A DNA stretch of 41,453 nt from Pseudoalteromonas sp. NBT06-2 (GCF_002276045.1 NZ_NQMR01000018.1:1-41453), one strand, 5' to 3'; shown: positions 8,739 to 18,682, counted from the first letter of the stretch. Made by a program: numbers and translations. Notes: a model not told the origin generated them from the sequence alone.

Positions 8739-8847
8739 AGCGTGTTATTTCCGTTATTTATCTGAGTTCGTAGTGGCACTTTATAGAGGTTTGTATGGTT
8801 TTAATATCAGATAATTTTTATAATACCTATAAATAAATCGAATAGGT

Positions 8848-9711
8848 ATGTCACGTTTTATGGATATAGAAGCATTGAGAAGTTTTTTAGCTTTTGTAGA
8901 GACGGGAAGTTTTACACGAGCAGCAAAGCAAGTTCATCGCACACAATCAGCAATTAGCATGCAAATGAAAAAGTTAGAACAAAATATTGATAAATCCTTA
9001 TTTGAAAAAAAAGGACGCTTATTGGTTTTATCTCAAGATGGGCAAGTATTTACTGGGTATGCACGGCAATTACTTCAGTTACATGATGAAACGTTAAACA
9101 AGATGCAAACAGAGGTACCAAGTACATTATTACGCTTAGGTTGCCCTGATGACTATGCTGAGTCGGTTTTACCTAAAGTAGTAAAATTTTTACATCAAAC
9201 ATGGGTTAATTTAGATTTGCAAATTGTGTGTACACCAAGTAATCGCGTCAAATTGATGTTAGATAGTGGTCATTTAGACATAGGGATCACTACTCGTTCC
9301 ACTAACTCAGAAGAGGGGTATTTATTACAATCTGACCGAGGTATTTGGATATTCAATAGCAATGAAACTGCTCATTTAACCATACCGTTACCCATTGCAG
9401 TATTTCAGTCTGATTGTCGCTTCCATCAAGCGGCCATAGAAGGTTTATTAAAACAAAAAAGGCAATTTAAATTAATTGCATGTAGTGGCAGCGCAAGTGC
9501 ACAAAGAGGTATTGTGCAGCAAGGTTTGGCTATTGGCGCTATGGCCAAATTAAGTAAAGGTAATTTAGATGAGCTGAGCTGCGATAATTTACCTCAATTA
9601 CCAACTATAGAGATTGTTTTATTACGCTCAAGTAGTAAAAATAATCCTATTTCTGAGGAACAGTTAATTTCGCTGTGTGAGAGTTACCGACAAACAGAAA
9701 TAACTTTATAA
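8848..9711 (+). CDS. LysR-family transcriptional regulator
   Basis: 287 aa. The N-terminal winged helix-turn-helix is textbook: MDIEALRSFLAFVETGSFTR, AAKQVHRTQSAISMQMKKLE, then LFEKKGRLLVLSQDG. The C-terminal part is a periplasmic-binding-like effector domain. The start may be the ATG at 8848 or the one at 8860 (MDIEALRSF), which matches the usual N-terminus of the family better; no ribosome site decides. It diverges from the GST gene, the classical arrangement for a LysR regulator and its target. The effector is unknown. Confidence 0.92.
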   Translation: MSRFMDIEALRSFLAFVETGSFTRAAKQVHRTQSAISMQMKKLEQNIDKSLFEKKGRLLVLSQDGQVFTGYARQLLQLHDETLNKMQTEVPSTLLRLGCPDDYAESVLPKVVKFLHQTWVNLDLQIVCTPSNRVKLMLDSGHLDIGITTRSTNSEEGYLLQSDRGIWIFNSNETAHLTIPLPIAVFQSDCRFHQAAIEGLLKQKRQFKLIACSGSASAQRGIVQQGLAIGAMAKLSKGNLDELSCDNLPQLPTIEIVLLRSSSKNNPISEEQLISLCESYRQTEITL

Positions 9712-9934
9712 AATATGAATAGCGTGAGTTTAGGTAAAAGCAGCTTCAAGATATCGCATCTACGTCTTGGTTTATCCCTAAAACTGCTTATTTTATTATT
9801 TAGTGTAATTAACTCAAGACTATTTCCATGAAAAAGATGATAATTACGCCCATTATGATCAACCCGCTATTTGGCCGTTATTTTCTAATTTAAATACTGC
9901 TAATAAAGCGCATGACCTCTGTGGACACTACTCA

Positions 9935-12115
9935 ATGGAAATTAAAGTTAATTTTCTCGATAACCTTAGACTTGAAGCTAAGTTTGATGATTTTTCTGTT
10001 ATAGCAGATCAACCTATTCGCTATAAAGGTGACGGTTCAGCACCTAGCCCTTTTGATTACTTTTTAGCATCTTCAGCTCTGTGTGCTGCTTATTTTATGA
10101 AAGTTTATTGTGCTGCTCGCGATATTCCAACAGATGGCATTAGACTGTCTCAAAATAATATTGTTGATCCTGAGGATAGATATAATCAAATTTTCCAAAT
10201 TAAAGTCGAGATACCAGAAAGTATTTCTGATAAAGATCGCCAAGGAATTTTACGTTCAATAGAACGCTGTACCGTTAAGAAAGTGGTTCAAACCGGTCCT
10301 CAATTCAAAATTGAAACAGTAAAAAATCTAGATGAAGATGCGCAAGCTATGCTTATGGCACAACCTGCGGATCAATCAAATACTTTTATCTTAGGTAAAG
10401 ACTTACCCCTTGAGCAAACTATTGCAGATATGACGCGCATACTAGCTGATCTTGGTATGAAAATTGAGATTGCATCTTGGCGTAATATCGTACCAAATGT
10501 ATGGTCGCTACATATTCGTGATGCAGCATCTCCTATGTGTTTCACAAATGGTAAAGGTGCAAATAAAGAAAGTGCTCTTTGTTCTGCGCTTGGTGAATTT
10601 ATCGAACGTCTTAATTGTAATTTTTTTTACAATGATCAATTTCTAGGTGAAGAAATTGCCAATAGTGATTTTGTTCATTACCCAAATGAAAAATGGTTTA
10701 AACCTGGTGATAACGATGCCCTACCTACAGAAATATTAGATGAATATTGTCGTGAAATTTACGATCCTGAAGGTGAGCTATGTGGTTCTAACCTGATTGA
10801 TACCAACTCAGGTAACCGTGAACGCGGTATTTGTTCTATCCCTTACGTTCGTCATTCAGATGGAAAAACCGTATATTTCCCATCAAACCTCATTGAAAAT
10901 TTATTCTTAAGTAATGGCATGAGCGCAGGTAATAACTTTGCAGAAGCAAAAGTACAATGTTTATCTGAAATATTTGAACGTGCAGTGAAAAAACAAATCA
11001 TTGAACAAGAAATTGTATTGCCAGATGTCCCTAAACAAGTTATCGCAAAATACCCAACTATTTTAGCTGGGATAGAGGGATTAGAAGCACAAGGTTTTCC
11101 TGTCATCGTAAAAGATGCTTCATTAGGCGGACAGTTCCCAGTGATGTGCGTCACGCTGATGAACCCAAAAACAGGAGGTGTATTTGCCTCATTTGGTGCT
11201 CATCCGAGCTTTGAAGTTGCCCTTGAGCGAAGCCTTACTGAATTATTACAAGGCCGTAGTTTTGAAGGCCTTAATGATGTACCTAAACCTACTTTTAATA
11301 GCTTAGCAGTATCTGAGCCTGAAAACTTTGTTGAACACTTTATTGATTCTACAGGTACGATTTCTTGGAAGTTTTTTAGCACTAAGTACGATTATGAATT
11401 TAACGAGTGGGATTTTTCAGGCACTAATGAAGAAGAAACTGCTAGCTTATTTGCTATTTTGAAAGATTTAGGCAAAGAAGTATACATTGCTGAATTTTCA
11501 GTTCTAGGCACAGCTTGTCGTATCTTAGTTCCTAATTATTCTGAAGTATATCCAGTTGAAGATCTTATCTGGGATAATACAAATAAGTCGCTTAATTACC
11601 GTGAAGATATCCTAAACCTTCACTCACTCAGTGACGATGCTTTATCAAATTTAGCTGAGCGTTTAGAAGACAGTCAGTTAGATAACTACACTGATATTAT
11701 CAGTTTGATTGGTATCGAGTTTGATGAAAATACCGTTTGGGGTCAGTTAACTATTCTTGAGCTTAAAATATTAATTTACCTAGCACTAGGTGAATTAGAA
11801 GATGCTATAGAGTTGGTAGAGACATTCTTACAGTTTAATGATAATACCGTTGAACGTGGTTTATTTTATCAAGCTGTTAACGCTGTACTTGAAGTGATAT
11901 TAGATGAAGAACTTGAACTTGACGACTTTATTGACAACTTCACTCTTATGTTTGGTAAAGAGAAGATGACTAACGTTGTTGGCTCTATCACTGGCGATGT
12001 CAGGTTCTTTGGTTTGACTAAAACAAGCATGAAGCTAGAAGGCCTAGACAAGCACTTAAAACTAATCGAAAGCTATAAAAAGCTTCATTCTGCTCGTGTA
12101 ATTAAAGCTAAATAA
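9935..12115 (+). CDS. ycaO: OsmC-YcaO fusion protein
   Basis: 726 aa. Residues 1-140 form an OsmC-like domain (FDYFLASSALCAAYFMKVYC). After it comes a YcaO ATP-binding domain with the acidic motifs SALGEFIERLNCNFF, AKVQCLSEIFERAV and ALERSLTELLQGRS. These glutamates hold Mg-ATP in YcaO enzymes, which activate amide bonds as phosphorylated intermediates. The last 150 or so residues are helical, as in other long YcaO proteins. E. coli YcaO lacks a complete OsmC domain and has been linked to RimO-dependent beta-methylthiolation of ribosomal protein S12. No peptide precursor or azoline dehydrogenase lies nearby, so a natural-product role is unlikely. The ATG at 9935 has no clear ribosome site. 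The frame stays open upstream to about 9812 without a normal start codon. Confidence 0.9.
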   Translation: MEIKVNFLDNLRLEAKFDDFSVIADQPIRYKGDGSAPSPFDYFLASSALCAAYFMKVYCAARDIPTDGIRLSQNNIVDPEDRYNQIFQIKVEIPESISDKDRQGILRSIERCTVKKVVQTGPQFKIETVKNLDEDAQAMLMAQPADQSNTFILGKDLPLEQTIADMTRILADLGMKIEIASWRNIVPNVWSLHIRDAASPMCFTNGKGANKESALCSALGEFIERLNCNFFYNDQFLGEEIANSDFVHYPNEKWFKPGDNDALPTEILDEYCREIYDPEGELCGSNLIDTNSGNRERGICSIPYVRHSDGKTVYFPSNLIENLFLSNGMSAGNNFAEAKVQCLSEIFERAVKKQIIEQEIVLPDVPKQVIAKYPTILAGIEGLEAQGFPVIVKDASLGGQFPVMCVTLMNPKTGGVFASFGAHPSFEVALERSLTELLQGRSFEGLNDVPKPTFNSLAVSEPENFVEHFIDSTGTISWKFFSTKYDYEFNEWDFSGTNEEETASLFAILKDLGKEVYIAEFSVLGTACRILVPNYSEVYPVEDLIWDNTNKSLNYREDILNLHSLSDDALSNLAERLEDSQLDNYTDIISLIGIEFDENTVWGQLTILELKILIYLALGELEDAIELVETFLQFNDNTVERGLFYQAVNAVLEVILDEELELDDFIDNFTLMFGKEKMTNVVGSITGDVRFFGLTKTSMKLEGLDKHLKLIESYKKLHSARVIKAK

Positions 12116-12126
12116 TTATATCAAAA

Positions 12127-12153
12127 AGCCAATTTTTAATTTAGAAATTGGCT
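12127..12153. terminator. Hairpin after the OsmC-YcaO gene
   Basis: AGCCAATTT and AAATTGGCT form a perfect 9-bp stem with a 9-base loop, just downstream of the stop codon. The T-run is on the minus-strand side (AAAAAGCC on plus), so efficiency as a plus-strand terminator is doubtful. It may act simply as a 3-prime stabilising hairpin. Confidence 0.45.
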
Positions 12154-12291
12154 GAACAAAGTAACTAATCAGATAATATAAACTAGAAGTAATACCTATC
12201 TAATTATAAACTTATATATAGCTTACAATTTAGCAATATAAATAAAGATTTTAATCGATTGGATATGAGTCCTAAACTGGAGATAAGTAAT

Positions 12292-13227
12292 ATGCTTAAG
12301 TTATTAAATATATCTAGATTTAAATGGTTTATATTCAGTTTCTTCCCCGCATTTTTTTATTTCAACTCAACTGCTTTTGCTAATGAAAAAATCGCCGTTG
12401 GTTATTTCAAACAAGGTAAATATATTGTTAGTAAAGGGACAAAAACGCCAACAGGTTATATATTTAATAAAAATTCAAATAAAACCATAAAACTCTCAAC
12501 TTTAGATTGGCCACCGTATATAGGTCAAAATTTATGTAATAAAGGCTGGGGGTTTAATTTCACTGTGGCACTACTTGTCAGTAAAGGATATCAAGTTAAA
12601 ATTGATTTTTTACCTTGGGCCCGTGCCGTTAGGTCAGTGGAGTTTGGCATTAGCGATATTTTATTTCCTGAATATTATATTGAATATTCAGCTCCTTCTG
12701 ATTATGTAAAAGACAAACGGCGTAGAGAAATATTAATGCTGTCTAATGAATTTCCTGGCGGTATGATTGGTTTTTTAAAACGTAAAGGAGAGACTGATAA
12801 ATTTAAAGGTAATTTACATAACCTTAAAGGAGAGGCGATTGGCGTAGTTAGAGGTTATCAAAATACCCCCGAATTCGATATTATGATGGATAATGGTGAA
12901 TTTAACATAGTTCAAGCCGTTGATGATTTACAATTAGTGAAACTACTCGTAGCTAAGCGAGTAAACTTAATAATTGGTGATCCGATAGTATTACGTTTTA
13001 CGGTTAATTACTCTGATTTACCTGCTCCTGAAAAAGCAAAATTATTAAATAGTATCGAGCAAGTTAAGCCTGAGATTCAATATAATGCTTTATATTATGC
13101 CTTGAGCGTAAAAAATAAAAATGCACATGAGATTCTAAAAGATATTAATACTGCTTTAAACGAATTTAAAAATAGTGGTGAAACTCAAAGGATCATAGAT
13201 ATGGGAAATAGTGAATGTTTACTTTGA
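12292..13227 (+). CDS. Periplasmic solute-binding (SBP_bac_3-like) protein
   Basis: 311 aa from the ATG at 12292, which has GGAG nine bases upstream and gives a signal peptide ending near FYFNSTAFA. Upstream TTG and ATG codons (12259, 12265) are possible but unlikely starts. The mature part carries features of family-3 amino-acid-type binding proteins: LSTLDWPPYIG near the N-terminus, KGWGFNFTVALL, FLPWARAVRSVEFGISDILF, LKGEAIGVVRGYQNTPEF and VNLIIGDPIVL. An insert of about 50 residues precedes the LDWPPY motif. No permease or ATPase gene is adjacent, so it is an orphan. Such orphans often feed chemotaxis or sensor proteins, or are uncharacterised family members. Substrate unknown. Confidence 0.82.
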   Translation: MLKLLNISRFKWFIFSFFPAFFYFNSTAFANEKIAVGYFKQGKYIVSKGTKTPTGYIFNKNSNKTIKLSTLDWPPYIGQNLCNKGWGFNFTVALLVSKGYQVKIDFLPWARAVRSVEFGISDILFPEYYIEYSAPSDYVKDKRRREILMLSNEFPGGMIGFLKRKGETDKFKGNLHNLKGEAIGVVRGYQNTPEFDIMMDNGEFNIVQAVDDLQLVKLLVAKRVNLIIGDPIVLRFTVNYSDLPAPEKAKLLNSIEQVKPEIQYNALYYALSVKNKNAHEILKDINTALNEFKNSGETQRIIDMGNSECLL

Positions 13228-13630
13228 AAGATGGAAATACAATGCGGTAATGGTTGAGTTTTAACAGATTGCCAAAATGACTAACGTATCACCACTAAGG
13301 ATAAGCTTTTGTAAAGCAATGCGTGAAAAGGTAAAACGATATATCCTGCCAAAAAATGAAAGCGCCTCAAAAGAACAAACGTCCGCATTTAAAAAACCCA
13401 TTCCCCATTCAGTCAATACATGCTTAACTGAATGATGTTAGAGTACAAGGAGCTTTAAAGAATTTACACTTCGTTGTTATGTCAGTGCTAAAGGGAATAC
13501 ATCAATTCACTGACATGCCTAACATTATAAAACGTCATAAGCTCTGATTGGTCATTTAATATTATTTACCCTGGTGATAATCAATGAGGTAAGGTGCTTA
13601 TCACTAAAGCCTACTCTTGATTAGTGAATT
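13228..13630. other. Gene-free interval with three inverted repeats
   Basis: No convincing gene is present. Three perfect inverted repeats are visible: CATTCAGT / ACTGAATG (13406-13434), ATGTCAGTG / CACTGACAT (13479-13516) and GTGATAA / TTATCAC (13574-13604). The last lies just downstream of the MFS gene on its strand and could be a weak terminator. The others have no assigned role; a decayed mobile element is one possibility. Confidence 0.5.
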
Positions 13631-14848
13631 TTACTTATTTTTAACAGCGACTGCGTGCGCAAAGCTGATATGTTTTTCATTCATTTTAATAAACTGACTA
13701 GCACACAAAGAAGCAACCGCAATTAAAGCACCAGCATAAAATACCAATGAATTATCAACTAACCAAAGTACACCAAAACTTGCAGGTATTACAACAGCAG
13801 CAATATGATTGATGCTAAAACTCACAGCAGAATTTGATGCGATATCTTTTGGATCGGCAATTTTTTGAAAGTAAGTTTTTAAGGCAATTGCCATAGCAAA
13901 AAACAAATGATCAATGACATACAGCATCGCAGCAATATCAGCAGACTCCACAACAGCGTAACCAACAAAAACAATCACTAAGCCAGTGTATTCTAAGGTA
14001 AGTGCTTTTCGCTCTCCGACTTTACCTATCCAAGCACCTATTTTTGGCGCTAAAAAGAAATTGATTAGATGATTTATTATATAAAGTAATGTAATTTGCT
14101 GAACGCTATAACCAAATTTATCAACCATTAAGAAACCCGCAAAAACAACAAATATTTGTCTTCGAGCCCCAGATAAAAAGGTCAGTAAATAATATAAACT
14201 GTAACGTTTTCTCAGAATGATTTTCTTGTGTTGAGTATGTTTCACTTCGAATTTTGGCATAGCCATGAATAGCCAAATTGTCAAGATCAGACCTGATAAA
14301 CCAAAAAATAAATAGAGAAATTGATAGCTAGTAGAAAAAAAGCTAAAACCTAACCAAATAAGACCGTAACAAACCAAAGATGCAGCTGATTTAATAGACA
14401 TTAACTTACCCAACTTTTCAGCTGTTTCATTTTTATTAAACCACTGTAAGCTTAATGAAGTATTTACAGTTTCGTAATAATGAAAGCCTATGGACATTAA
14501 AACAGTGGTTGCATACAGGCCGTAAATACTTGGAAATAACCCTGTGATGGCAACCCCAATAGATAAAATACATAAAGATATCAGTGCAAATACTTGCTCT
14601 GTTAAAACTAATAAAATAAATACTGCTGTAAAAGCTAAAAATCCAGGGATCTCTCTAAGAGATTGCAATATGCCAATTTCAGCCCCTGTAAAAAATGCCT
14701 GCTCTATAGCAAAGTTGTTTAGCATTGCTAACCATGCCGCAAAAGTGGCTGACATAACAATACTTGCCACCACTAAAAAAACAAATGGTGTTTGCCATAC
14801 CTTATTATTCGTATTACTTCCAAAGAGCTTTATAATTTTTTGATTCAT
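13631..14848 (-). CDS. MFS transporter
   Basis: 405 aa with about twelve hydrophobic segments in two halves, and a cytoplasmic basic loop near the middle (EVKHTQHKKIILRKRYSLYY). Sequence such as FFTGAEIGILQSLREIPGFL and VGERKALTLEYTGLVIVFV fits the major facilitator superfamily. The usual G-x3-D-R-x-G-R-R loop is weak here. The substrate cannot be read from sequence. AGGA stands five bases before the ATG at 14848. It is divergent from an AraC-type regulator about 90 bp away, which probably controls it. Confidence 0.88.
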   Translation of the reverse strand: MNQKIIKLFGSNTNNKVWQTPFVFLVVASIVMSATFAAWLAMLNNFAIEQAFFTGAEIGILQSLREIPGFLAFTAVFILLVLTEQVFALISLCILSIGVAITGLFPSIYGLYATTVLMSIGFHYYETVNTSLSLQWFNKNETAEKLGKLMSIKSAASLVCYGLIWLGFSFFSTSYQFLYLFFGLSGLILTIWLFMAMPKFEVKHTQHKKIILRKRYSLYYLLTFLSGARRQIFVVFAGFLMVDKFGYSVQQITLLYIINHLINFFLAPKIGAWIGKVGERKALTLEYTGLVIVFVGYAVVESADIAAMLYVIDHLFFAMAIALKTYFQKIADPKDIASNSAVSFSINHIAAVVIPASFGVLWLVDNSLVFYAGALIAVASLCASQFIKMNEKHISFAHAVAVKNK

Positions 14849-14938
14849 GCTGTTCCTACAAAATCATTAATAATATCTAGTTTGTGTAGCAAAGGAGAAC
14901 AGTATATTATTTCCACCCAATGTCTAAAATATGAAATT

Positions 14939-15745
14939 ATGCCAATTAACTTATCAAAACAGACAAGTTTAAAATGGACAAAACAAAGTCCAAGTAGGCT
15001 CTATCCAGAGCTACCTAGGCCAATTGTTTCAATTGCTCATGAATTTAAAGCGATGACACATATTGTTAGTCATTCTCACCCATGGTCACAATTGTGTTAC
15101 TCATGTAAAGGGGTTACTCAAACAGAAACTAAAGAAGGTATATTTGTTTTACCTCCAGAGCAAGCCTTATGGCTACCAGCCAAAGCTGAACATCAACAAA
15201 GGCTAAAAAACAGTGGGAGTAATCGTAGCCTATATATCGATCCTGATTGGAGTGAGCCTTTAGGAAATAAAGTGCGCTCATTAACTGTTGACCCTTTATT
15301 AAAAGCACTGATCTTAGAGATTGCTAATTGGCCTGAACAATACCAACAAACAGAGCAAACGGATCGACTTGTTCGAGTTTTAATTGATAGACTAGCCATT
15401 GCGCCAAGCAATGAATTATTTATGCCTACAATAAAAGACAATAGGTTGTTACCAATTATTGAAGTGTTAAACAATGAACCTGCAAATAAATTAACGATAG
15501 AGCAATGGGCAACAAAAGTCGGGGCTTCAAGTCGCACATTAAACCGCTTGTTTAATAAAAGTTATGGCATGGGTTTTAGTAAATGGAAGCAAAAAATTAG
15601 AATTTTAAAATCATTAGAGCTGTTAAATGAAGCGGTGCCACTGCAAGAAATCGCCTATAGCTTAGGTTATGAATCCTCTTCAGCCTTTTTAACTTGCTTT
15701 AAAAAACAGTTAGGCTGCTCTCCTAAAAAATATATATTAAAATAA
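14939..15745 (+). CDS. AraC-family transcriptional regulator
   Basis: About 268 aa from the ATG at 14939 (MPINLSKQTSLKW). Longer upstream frames overlap the divergent transporter gene and are rejected. The N-terminal half is a cupin-like sensing domain (SHSHPWSQLCYSCKG, then VLPPEQALWLPA), typical of the AraC branch that controls small-molecule exporters. The C-terminal half has the two helix-turn-helix motifs: LTIEQWATKVGASSRTLNRL and LQEIAYSLGYESSSAFLTCF, ending FKKQLGCSPKKY. It diverges from the MFS gene and is its likely regulator. Confidence 0.92.
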   Translation: MPINLSKQTSLKWTKQSPSRLYPELPRPIVSIAHEFKAMTHIVSHSHPWSQLCYSCKGVTQTETKEGIFVLPPEQALWLPAKAEHQQRLKNSGSNRSLYIDPDWSEPLGNKVRSLTVDPLLKALILEIANWPEQYQQTEQTDRLVRVLIDRLAIAPSNELFMPTIKDNRLLPIIEVLNNEPANKLTIEQWATKVGASSRTLNRLFNKSYGMGFSKWKQKIRILKSLELLNEAVPLQEIAYSLGYESSSAFLTCFKKQLGCSPKKYILK

Positions 15746-15801
15746 TTCCCTACGATAATTTAATCATTAATGAAAAGCATACGCCATTTTTAAAAAGAGC
15801 T

Positions 15802-15990
15802 TTAAGCATTACTTTTAGCACTTAACAGCATATATTCCTTGGCATACTCCCATAACATTTGTGCTTGTTTAATATTATCTTCCTCGCCAATTCGGTACAA
15901 AGCCAGTGCGTGTATAGCATAGTCTTTCGCAGTGGTTTCATCATTTAAATTCAGTAAATTAACATCTGAATAGCCTTCTTGAATATTCAT
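15802..15990 (-). CDS. Small hypothetical protein, about 62 aa
   Basis: From the ATG at 15990 (MNIQEGYSDVNLLNLND). A TTG eight codons upstream is a weaker alternative. The product is soluble and helical (IHALALYRIGEEDNIKQAQM, LWEYAKEYMLL), with a spacing of Ala, Tyr and Leu suggesting a single TPR-like helical hairpin. No family recognised. It lies about 300 bases beyond the S8 protease stop codon on the same strand, with a hairpin terminator between them, so it is probably transcribed separately. Confidence 0.5.
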   Translation of the reverse strand: MNIQEGYSDVNLLNLNDETTAKDYAIHALALYRIGEEDNIKQAQMLWEYAKEYMLLSAKSNA

Positions 15991-16091
15991 ATTTATACCT
16001 AAGGTCGTTTTCAAATCATCAAAATAGTTCTTGATTATTTAAAGCAAATTTTAAGCCACTAATAACTGATATAAAATATAACTAATAAAAC

Positions 16092-16111
16092 AGGCCACAT
16101 ATATGTGACCT
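16092..16111 (-). terminator. Terminator of the S8 protease gene
   Basis: On the minus strand AGGTCACAT / ATGTGGCCT forms a 9-bp stem with one T-G pair, followed by GTTTTATTA. It lies 18 bases past the stop codon. Confidence 0.65.
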
Positions 16112-16128
16112 ATTTAATATCTTTATAA

Positions 16129-18006
16129 TTAATATGTGGCTTTTAAGCTAACACCTGAATAACTACTATAAGCTTTTATTAAAACATGTACTGTCGTTGC
16201 TTGATTTACACTCATAGTGCACGTTTCAGTATTACCATTGCGATAAGGTCGGCAATCATAATTTGTATCTGTCGGCTGAGTACCTTGTTTCACATACAAA
16301 TCACCATCCCCAGTACCCCCAAACATTTGCACTGTCAAACTTGAATTTGCAGGTACATCTATTTGATAAAAATTATCTGATCCAGTACTACCTGATAAAC
16401 CTGTTTTTGCCACACCATTTTCTAAACAGCCATTATCAGTACACCCACCAGTTGCAGATTCAAAACTGCCAGTAATAGAAGTGCTGTATGATGAATATCC
16501 ATGAACCATTGCATACATTTTACCCGCTGGTGGATTATCAATTACACAGCTTTCTGCATTACCATTTTTATAAGGTCTGCAAGAATAAGTTGATAATGTT
16601 GCTTTTTGTCCTTGATTAACATAGAGATCTGCATCACCCGAACCACCTGAAATTTCAAGTGTGACACTTGACGCAGCTGATGGTACATCTATATAAAAAT
16701 CCATTGTGCTTCCAGCACTACCTGAAACAGCTTTTAATTGGTTATTTGATAATTCAGTTTCTTCAACAGGACAATTATTAACACACACTATATCTTCAGC
16801 TAATGCAAATAACATCTTATTAGGTGAACCCGATTTTGCATCGGTCACTACATTACTCGTTGATCTAGCGTTTAATAAGCTTTCCACTTGTGCACTCGAT
16901 AATCCTGTATTTTCATCTAAGTAAAGCGCAGCAACACCTGCTACATGTGGCGCAGCCATTGATGTGCCACTAATCGTATTTGTTGCTGAATTAGAGTTAT
17001 ACCATGCAGAGGTTATATTTGAACCTGGGGCATAAATATCTAAACAATTACCATAATTAGAGAAACTAGAACGAGAATCACCATTGGCAGTAGAGCCAAC
17101 AGTAATTGCACTTGCAGCCCTTGCAGGGGAGTAATTACATGCATTACTATTATCATTACCTGCAGCAACAACAAAAGTTATGCCTGCAGCAACAGCCGAA
17201 TTTACCGCATCATCAGTTGCTTGTGAAACTCCTCCTCCTAAGCTCATATTAGCAACTGACGGCCCTGAAGCATTGTTTTTAACCCAGTTAATTCCCTGGA
17301 TCACACCTGAATTACTACCTGAACCATTACAACCTAATACCCTTACGCCAACAACATTTACATTTTTAGCTACGCCATATGTTGCACCACCTATCGTGCC
17401 AGCTACATGAGTTCCATGACCATTACAGTCTGTCGCATTATTATCATTATCAATAAAATCATAACCACTTGTTGCGCGACCACCAAATTCATTATGAGAA
17501 TTTAGTACACCAGTATCAACAACATATGCTGTGACTCCTGTACCATCAAAGTCATAATGATAATTACCATCTAGAGAACCTGAACGTTGGTCAACGCGAT
17601 CTAACCCCCAAGTTGGGCTTGCTTGGTCTCCTGAAGCTGCAATGGGAGTTGCATACATCATCTGATCTTGCTCAATATATGCAATATTTGGATCTAAAAG
17701 TAGTTGTTTTAATTGTTTTTGCGTCGCATCAATTAGAACTCCATTTAACACACTGCCGAAGTTACTTTGAATATTTACATCATATTTATTTTTTAAAGAT
17801 AATCCTTGTTGTGTTGCAAAGCCTTCTATTGACTGTTGACTATCTAAATTCAAAACGCTGGGAGTATTAAATACAACGATATATTTGTCTTTTATTGCTT
17901 TTGATTCATCGACTTGTAATAAAGTTGCTTTATATTCATTTGCTTGAACAGATGAATATGAAAGTACAGCTGTAACTGCTAGCGTCACTAAATGTTTTTT
18001 TTGCAT
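16129..18006 (-). CDS. Secreted S8 subtilisin-type protease with I9 propeptide and two PPC domains
   Basis: 625 aa from the ATG at 18006. GGAG lies six bases upstream, inside codons of an alternative ATG at 18018, which therefore looks wrong. A signal peptide (MQKKHLVTLAVTAVLSYSSVQA) precedes an inhibitor I9 propeptide (KYIVVFNTPSVL to IAYIEQDQ). The peptidase domain has Asp164 (YVVDTGV), His197 (NGHGTHVAG), oxyanion Asn284 (VVAAGNDN) and Ser349 (GTSMAAPHVAG), so it should be active. Two PPC domains follow, each with GDxDLYV and SCRPY or DCRPY motifs, closely similar to those of the S1 protease at 5916-8021. It resembles aqualysin/proteinase K-like exoproteases of marine bacteria. It is predicted to be exported, self-processed and used for extracellular protein digestion. 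Confidence 0.95.
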   Translation of the reverse strand: MQKKHLVTLAVTAVLSYSSVQANEYKATLLQVDESKAIKDKYIVVFNTPSVLNLDSQQSIEGFATQQGLSLKNKYDVNIQSNFGSVLNGVLIDATQKQLKQLLLDPNIAYIEQDQMMYATPIAASGDQASPTWGLDRVDQRSGSLDGNYHYDFDGTGVTAYVVDTGVLNSHNEFGGRATSGYDFIDNDNNATDCNGHGTHVAGTIGGATYGVAKNVNVVGVRVLGCNGSGSNSGVIQGINWVKNNASGPSVANMSLGGGVSQATDDAVNSAVAAGITFVVAAGNDNSNACNYSPARAASAITVGSTANGDSRSSFSNYGNCLDIYAPGSNITSAWYNSNSATNTISGTSMAAPHVAGVAALYLDENTGLSSAQVESLLNARSTSNVVTDAKSGSPNKMLFALAEDIVCVNNCPVEETELSNNQLKAVSGSAGSTMDFYIDVPSAASSVTLEISGGSGDADLYVNQGQKATLSTYSCRPYKNGNAESCVIDNPPAGKMYAMVHGYSSYSTSITGSFESATGGCTDNGCLENGVAKTGLSGSTGSDNFYQIDVPANSSLTVQMFGGTGDGDLYVKQGTQPTDTNYDCRPYRNGNTETCTMSVNQATTVHVLIKAYSSYSGVSLKATY

Positions 18007-18682
18007 TTTATTCTCCATTAATTGTTGTTTTTTTGCCCTGAGGCCAATTAAATCTAGCTCAACATTACCTTTTACAGGTACTTATTTGTAACTAATTGTA
18101 AACAAAAAATGAAAAATAATGGAATGGAATTGATTACTTTACATTCATATCATTAACTAAAATTAGAATTTTGTAGTTGTATCTGGCATTGAACAGAGAG
18201 AATTACAAATTTTCATTTAAAATGCTTTTTAAGAGGCATTATTTGAAGTATTGAGCTTAAATGCACTTAATTAGTAATGGTTCAAAATGTTTTTATGTAA
18301 ATAACTAAAAATGAATATGTCGTGTAAAAATAAATTAGTCAAACTTCGTCGATAATGCAACGAATAAAATGATAAAGTTACCTGATCAATGTCTGCTATA
18401 AAAGGAAGTAAAATTTAAAAGTGGCAATAAAAAAACATGTATGAGATTTTAAGTATATGTCCAATTTTGATTGTATTTCACATTAAATTATTGGCTTGCT
18501 TTTATTACCTAACAAAAATTTCATATCGATGAACGACAACTGACAAAGGCTCAACTTTTAATTTATATTCTATCCATTTTTTTTGTACAATTAATGTATC
18601 TATATGGAAATATTACTAAATATTTAAATGCTTTTTGTGGTATGGTCAACAGAGAATAAATTTAAAATAGGAATGTAAGAAT
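18007..18682. other. Gene-free interval between divergent protease and SPFH genes
   Basis: About 675 bases of AT-rich DNA with no plausible gene on either strand. It must hold the promoters of both flanking genes. A small inverted repeat (AATGC...GCATT near 18220-18240) is the only structure I see. Confidence 0.5.

Noticed and set aside
9935..12115. YcaO as part of an azole-peptide biosynthesis cluster
   Set aside because: No precursor peptide, dehydrogenase or cyclodehydratase partner is adjacent, and the OsmC fusion is the housekeeping form.
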